From: JAFMKE01 sp037624485
GTDB taxonomy: Bacteria > Bacteroidota > Bacteroidia > Chitinophagales > UBA8649
Length of the DNA: 64,000 nucleotides
Direction: 5' to 3'
NCBI GenBank assembly: GCA_037624485.1
Contig: JASJJC010000008.1
Coordinates: forward strand, 1 to 64,000
A program made the translations under genes and the position numbers. Numbering within the stretch: the stretch's first letter is position 1; each line of letters starts with the position of its first letter. This document shows, in pieces, positions 61,501 through 64,000 of this stretch. Below the pieces are notes generated by a model. That model made no database searches. It saw nothing but the letters and a program-made list of their open reading frames with translations, and was not told the origin of the DNA.

Positions 61501-61530
61501 AAGCTCAGTGCGAAAGCACTGGGCTTTTTT
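61501..61530 (+). terminator. Strong terminator with GAAA tetraloop
   Basis: AAGCTCAGTGC (61501-61511) pairs with GCACTGGGCTT (61516-61526) around GAAA, followed by TTTT. It ends the island transcript or is the original terminator of the tRNA-Arg gene. Confidence 0.9.
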
Positions 61531-61630
61531 AGTGCAAAAAACCGTTAAGCATATTTAAGCTGTAATTAATCATTTTAAAAGGTATACTATGAAGATACAT
61601 TTAGTTAAATTTTAGGTATATCTTTAATTT

Positions 61631-62026
61631 ATGAAAAAAGTATTTCTATCAATCTCTATAATAACCCTATTTTTTACCTCATGCGAGAAGGCCGTCAATC
61701 TCCCAGCGCCATATTATGATATGGAAGGAAAATGGACTTACGGTGCTAACAATTCAAACACCATGTACCTCTATGAAGATGGATTACGCTATACTTACTA
61801 CTGTGGTATTGATAATTGTGATTCTCTTTACAATACCTATACAGCAGGGGATTCAAATCATATACCCGAAGTTCTTAATTATACATTTGAAAATGATACA
61901 CTCCATGTAGATTTGAATTTTGGAAATGAATTGGTAACTCTAGTCACATTTGTATGCGAAGGTGGTCAAGCAAACTTTGAAATGAATGGACAAACATTTT
62001 ACAGATTAAATTCTGATTGCGAATAA
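61631..62026 (+). CDS. Small lipoprotein, function unknown
   Basis: A 131-residue lipoprotein with lipobox FFTSC (Cys18). The mature part is beta-rich with MEGKWTYG near its start and a lipocalin-like pattern (YLYEDGLRYTYYCG, LNYTFENDTLHVDL, FYRLNSDCE), resembling small lipocalin-like Bacteroidota lipoproteins. Three further cysteines lie at CGIDNCD and a late C. A -7-like TATCTTTA ends 4 nt before the ATG. Confidence 0.68.
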   Translation: MKKVFLSISIITLFFTSCEKAVNLPAPYYDMEGKWTYGANNSNTMYLYEDGLRYTYYCGIDNCDSLYNTYTAGDSNHIPEVLNYTFENDTLHVDLNFGNELVTLVTFVCEGGQANFEMNGQTFYRLNSDCE

Positions 62027-62074
62027 AATGAAAATTATATTCGGGATAAGTGAAACTAACTATCAGATTTTATC

Positions 62075-62111
62075 AATAAAAAACGCCCAGCATAACTGGG
62101 CGTTTTTTATT
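62075..62111. terminator. Bidirectional terminator between the lipoprotein and glutamine synthetase
   Basis: AATAAAAAACGCCCAG (62075-62090) pairs with CTGGGCGTTTTTTATT (62096-62111) around CATAA. It is almost perfectly symmetric and serves both converging genes. Confidence 0.92.
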
Positions 62112-62126
62112 GCCGAATAAGTAAAT

Positions 62127-64000
62127 CTATCTTAAGAATAACAATTCTCGATACTTCGGTATAGGCCATAATTTGTCATCCACTATCAACTCCAACTTAT
62201 CACAATTGTATCGTATCGTATCAAAATAAGGCTTTACGTCATCACAATAGGCTTTGGCCATCTCGGAAGCTCCTACCAACTTGTTCGCTTTCTTTCTTGC
62301 TTCTATCATTTCAGCCACATCATTTTCGATTACCTGAATATGGCTAGAGATGCGCTCTATCAAATTTAGTTGAGATTGGTAGCTCCCCTTTTTAAGTCCT
62401 AGATCTTTCAATCCACGTGCATTAGCAATCAAGTTGTTTTGATAGGTAATTGCAACTGGTAAAATTTCATTTAATGCCATCTCACCAAGAGTTCTGGCTT
62501 CAATTTGAAGTTTCATGGTGTAAGCTTCGTAAAATATTTCACTTCTTGCTTCTAGCTCAACATCACTGAAAATATTGTTTTTGATAAATACATCTTTAGC
62601 TTTTTTCGTATTCAAAAAGTCTAAAGCATACGCAGTTGTTTTTACATTACTTAATCCTCTTTTTTCTGCTTCTTGTGCCCACTCATCACTATAATTATCG
62701 CCTTCAAACAAGATATTTTTTGAAGCGTTGATATATCGTCGAATTACGCGTAAAATTGCACCTTCTTTCTTCTCTCCACCTTTTATCAATTTATCTACTT
62801 CCGTTTTAAAGTCAGTCAACTGATTAGCCATGATGGTATTCAATACTGTCATCGGCCATGCACAATTTGCAGTACTGCCTACTGCTCGAACCTCAAACTT
62901 ATTTCCAGTAAAAGCAAATGGAGAAGTCCTGTTTCTATCCGTATTATCCAACAAAACATCTGGAATCTTATTGTGAATATCTAACTTAAGGCTTCCGTTT
63001 TTATCCTCATCATAACGACCATGGTCTACTCGTTTTGCCACTTCCTCTAATACCGAAGTTAAGTGAGAGCCAATAAATACTGAAATAATAGCAGGAGGGG
63101 CCTCATTTGCACCCAGTCGGTGATCGTTGCTTGCTGTAGCGATTGCTGCGCGTAATAAATCAGAATACTCATTGACCGCTTTAATCACATTGACAAAGAA
63201 GGTTAAGAACATTAAATTGTTCTTCGGGGTCTTGCCTGGCGATAACAAATTTTTACCGGTATCTGTACTTAAACTCCAATTGTTATGCTTGCCTGATCCA
63301 TTGATGCCTTGGAATGGTTTTTCATGCATCAAAACAGCTAACTTATGTCGCTTACCCACTCTCTCCAGCACATCCATAATCAGTTGATTATGATCAACTG
63401 CTACATTCATTTCCTCATACATTGGTGCAAGCTCAAACTGACTTGGAGCCACCTCATTATGGCGAGTTCTTACAGGAATACCCAACTTATGCGCTTCTCT
63501 TTCAAAATCCAACATAAAGTCATACACTCGCTCAGGAATAGCTCCAAAATAATGATCATCCAATTGTTGCCCTCTAGCAGGAGCATGACCAATTAATGTT
63601 CTTCCGCTTAACACCAAATCGGGCCTTGCATAAAATAAAGCTTCATCAACCACAAAATATTCTTGTTCCCATCCCAAGGTTGAATGCACCTTGGTGACAT
63701 GCCTGTCAAATAAATTAACTACCGGCAATGCGGCTTTTTCTAGAAAGTGGCAAGACTTTAACAATGGAGCTTTATGGTCTAGACTTTCCCCAGTATATGA
63801 AATAAAAATTGTTGGGATACATAATGTAATCCCATCACCAATCTCCATGATAAACGCAGGAGAGGTAGGATCCCATGCTGTATATCCTCTTGCTTCAAAA
63901 GTTTGACGAATTCCACCATTTGGAAAAGAAGAGGCATCAGGCTCTTGTTGAATCAATTCAGACCCCGTAAATGTTTCCATTCCTTCCCCATCCATTGAGG
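62127..64000 (-). CDS. glnA: Glutamine synthetase type III (5' end outside window)
   Basis: ATP-dependent glutamine synthesis from glutamate and ammonia. About 624 residues are visible; the frame stays open to the right edge, and type III enzymes are about 725 residues, so about 100 N-terminal residues are missing. Conserved GSIII blocks: RQTFEARGYTAWDPTSPAF, STLGWEQEYFVVD, RTRHNEVAPSQFELAPMYEE, NGSGKHNNWS and RLGANEAPPAIISVFIGSHL, plus the long GSIII-specific C-terminal helical region. The ATG at 63995 is an internal Met, not the start. Confidence 0.96.
   Translation of the reverse strand, partial: SMDGEGMETFTGSELIQQEPDASSFPNGGIRQTFEARGYTAWDPTSPAFIMEIGDGITLCIPTIFISYTGESLDHKAPLLKSCHFLEKAALPVVNLFDRHVTKVHSTLGWEQEYFVVDEALFYARPDLVLSGRTLIGHAPARGQQLDDHYFGAIPERVYDFMLDFEREAHKLGIPVRTRHNEVAPSQFELAPMYEEMNVAVDHNQLIMDVLERVGKRHKLAVLMHEKPFQGINGSGKHNNWSLSTDTGKNLLSPGKTPKNNLMFLTFFVNVIKAVNEYSDLLRAAIATASNDHRLGANEAPPAIISVFIGSHLTSVLEEVAKRVDHGRYDEDKNGSLKLDIHNKIPDVLLDNTDRNRTSPFAFTGNKFEVRAVGSTANCAWPMTVLNTIMANQLTDFKTEVDKLIKGGEKKEGAILRVIRRYINASKNILFEGDNYSDEWAQEAEKRGLSNVKTTAYALDFLNTKKAKDVFIKNNIFSDVELEARSEIFYEAYTMKLQIEARTLGEMALNEILPVAITYQNNLIANARGLKDLGLKKGSYQSQLNLIERISSHIQVIENDVAEMIEARKKANKLVGASEMAKAYCDDVKPYFDTIRYNCDKLELIVDDKLWPIPKYRELLFLR

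Larger units (their letters stand above)
61362..61630. other. Gene-free stretch at the island's right end
   Basis: It holds the short tRNA-Arg repeat (61487-61495), a strong terminator (61501-61530) and, at 61619-61626, a -7-like TATCTTTA for the next gene. No ORF is convincing. A fragment TTCAAATCCTCT near 61452 faintly recalls a T-loop but no cloverleaf can be drawn. Confidence 0.5.

Noticed and set aside
1..64000. CRISPR arrays, insertion sequences, rRNA operons and riboswitches
   Set aside because: No regularly spaced repeats, transposase genes, rRNA signatures or recognisable riboswitch aptamers were seen on reading both strands.

Overview
The window comes from the chromosome of a Bacteroidota bacterium, probably a marine or other aquatic one; I cannot place it below phylum. 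The evidence is two proteins with type IX secretion (T9SS) sorting domains, TonB receptors with carboxypeptidase-like N-terminal domains, monomeric isocitrate dehydrogenase, type III glutamine synthetase, a HYC_CC_PP-type protein, weak Shine-Dalgarno signals, and repeated TAnnTTTG -7 boxes just upstream of starts. No transposase, integrase, rRNA gene or CRISPR array was seen. Both edges cut genes: isocitrate dehydrogenase on the left and glutamine synthetase on the right.

Layout. 1-9.3 kb: isocitrate dehydrogenase, an exported GATase1-like protein, a large FG-GAP/T9SS protein, then a metal-handling cluster (HYC_CC_PP-like protein, TonB receptor, periplasmic and cytoplasmic HMA proteins). 9.3-14.6 kb: a coupled minus-strand set aroC / dicarboxylate symporter / agmatinase-like ureohydrolase, then glutaryl-CoA dehydrogenase and folB. 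14.7-20.2 kb: an accessory segment at tRNA-Cys. The 3' half of the tRNA and its terminator are repeated 758 bp downstream around a small lipoprotein gene, and a four-gene minus-strand operon of secreted proteins follows (T9SS-sorted protein, S74 tail-fibre-like protein, HExxH metallopeptidase, small exported protein). 20.3-35.5 kb: housekeeping and membrane genes, including glutathione peroxidase, a Nudix hydrolase, a YrdC/Sua5 protein, a TonB receptor, a Fur-family regulator with a MerC-like protein, AtoE, a LuxE-like protein, mnmA and a secreted alpha/beta hydrolase.

35.6-41.6 kb is a tightly overlapping photolyase operon of eight genes: SDR, TIGR03643, FAD-domain photolyase, flavin reductase, a 44-residue DUF2256 protein, a photolyase-related protein without the expected Fe-S cysteines, a degenerate MBL-fold protein and a DUF1295 protein. 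41.6-43.9 kb is a metal-uptake module (ZIP transporter, outer-membrane barrel, MntR/DtxR regulator) with two tandem 16-bp palindromes in the zupT promoter. 44-55.2 kb holds ppx, glyS, DoxX-like proteins, a DMT exporter, fsa, pyrC, fmt and an operon of thioesterase, corA and two alpha/beta hydrolases.

55.3-61.5 kb is the best candidate for an undescribed system. It is a compact block between an intact tRNA-Arg and a 9-bp copy of that tRNA's 3' end followed by a second terminator. A divergent HTH-like regulator faces a five-gene run: two orphan proteins, a 5'(3')-deoxyribonucleotidase-like HAD enzyme, a Cas4-like/DEDDy nuclease fusion (DUF2779) and a small orphan. The content suggests nucleic-acid or nucleotide defence, but this is inference. 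The window closes with a small lipoprotein and glutamine synthetase III.
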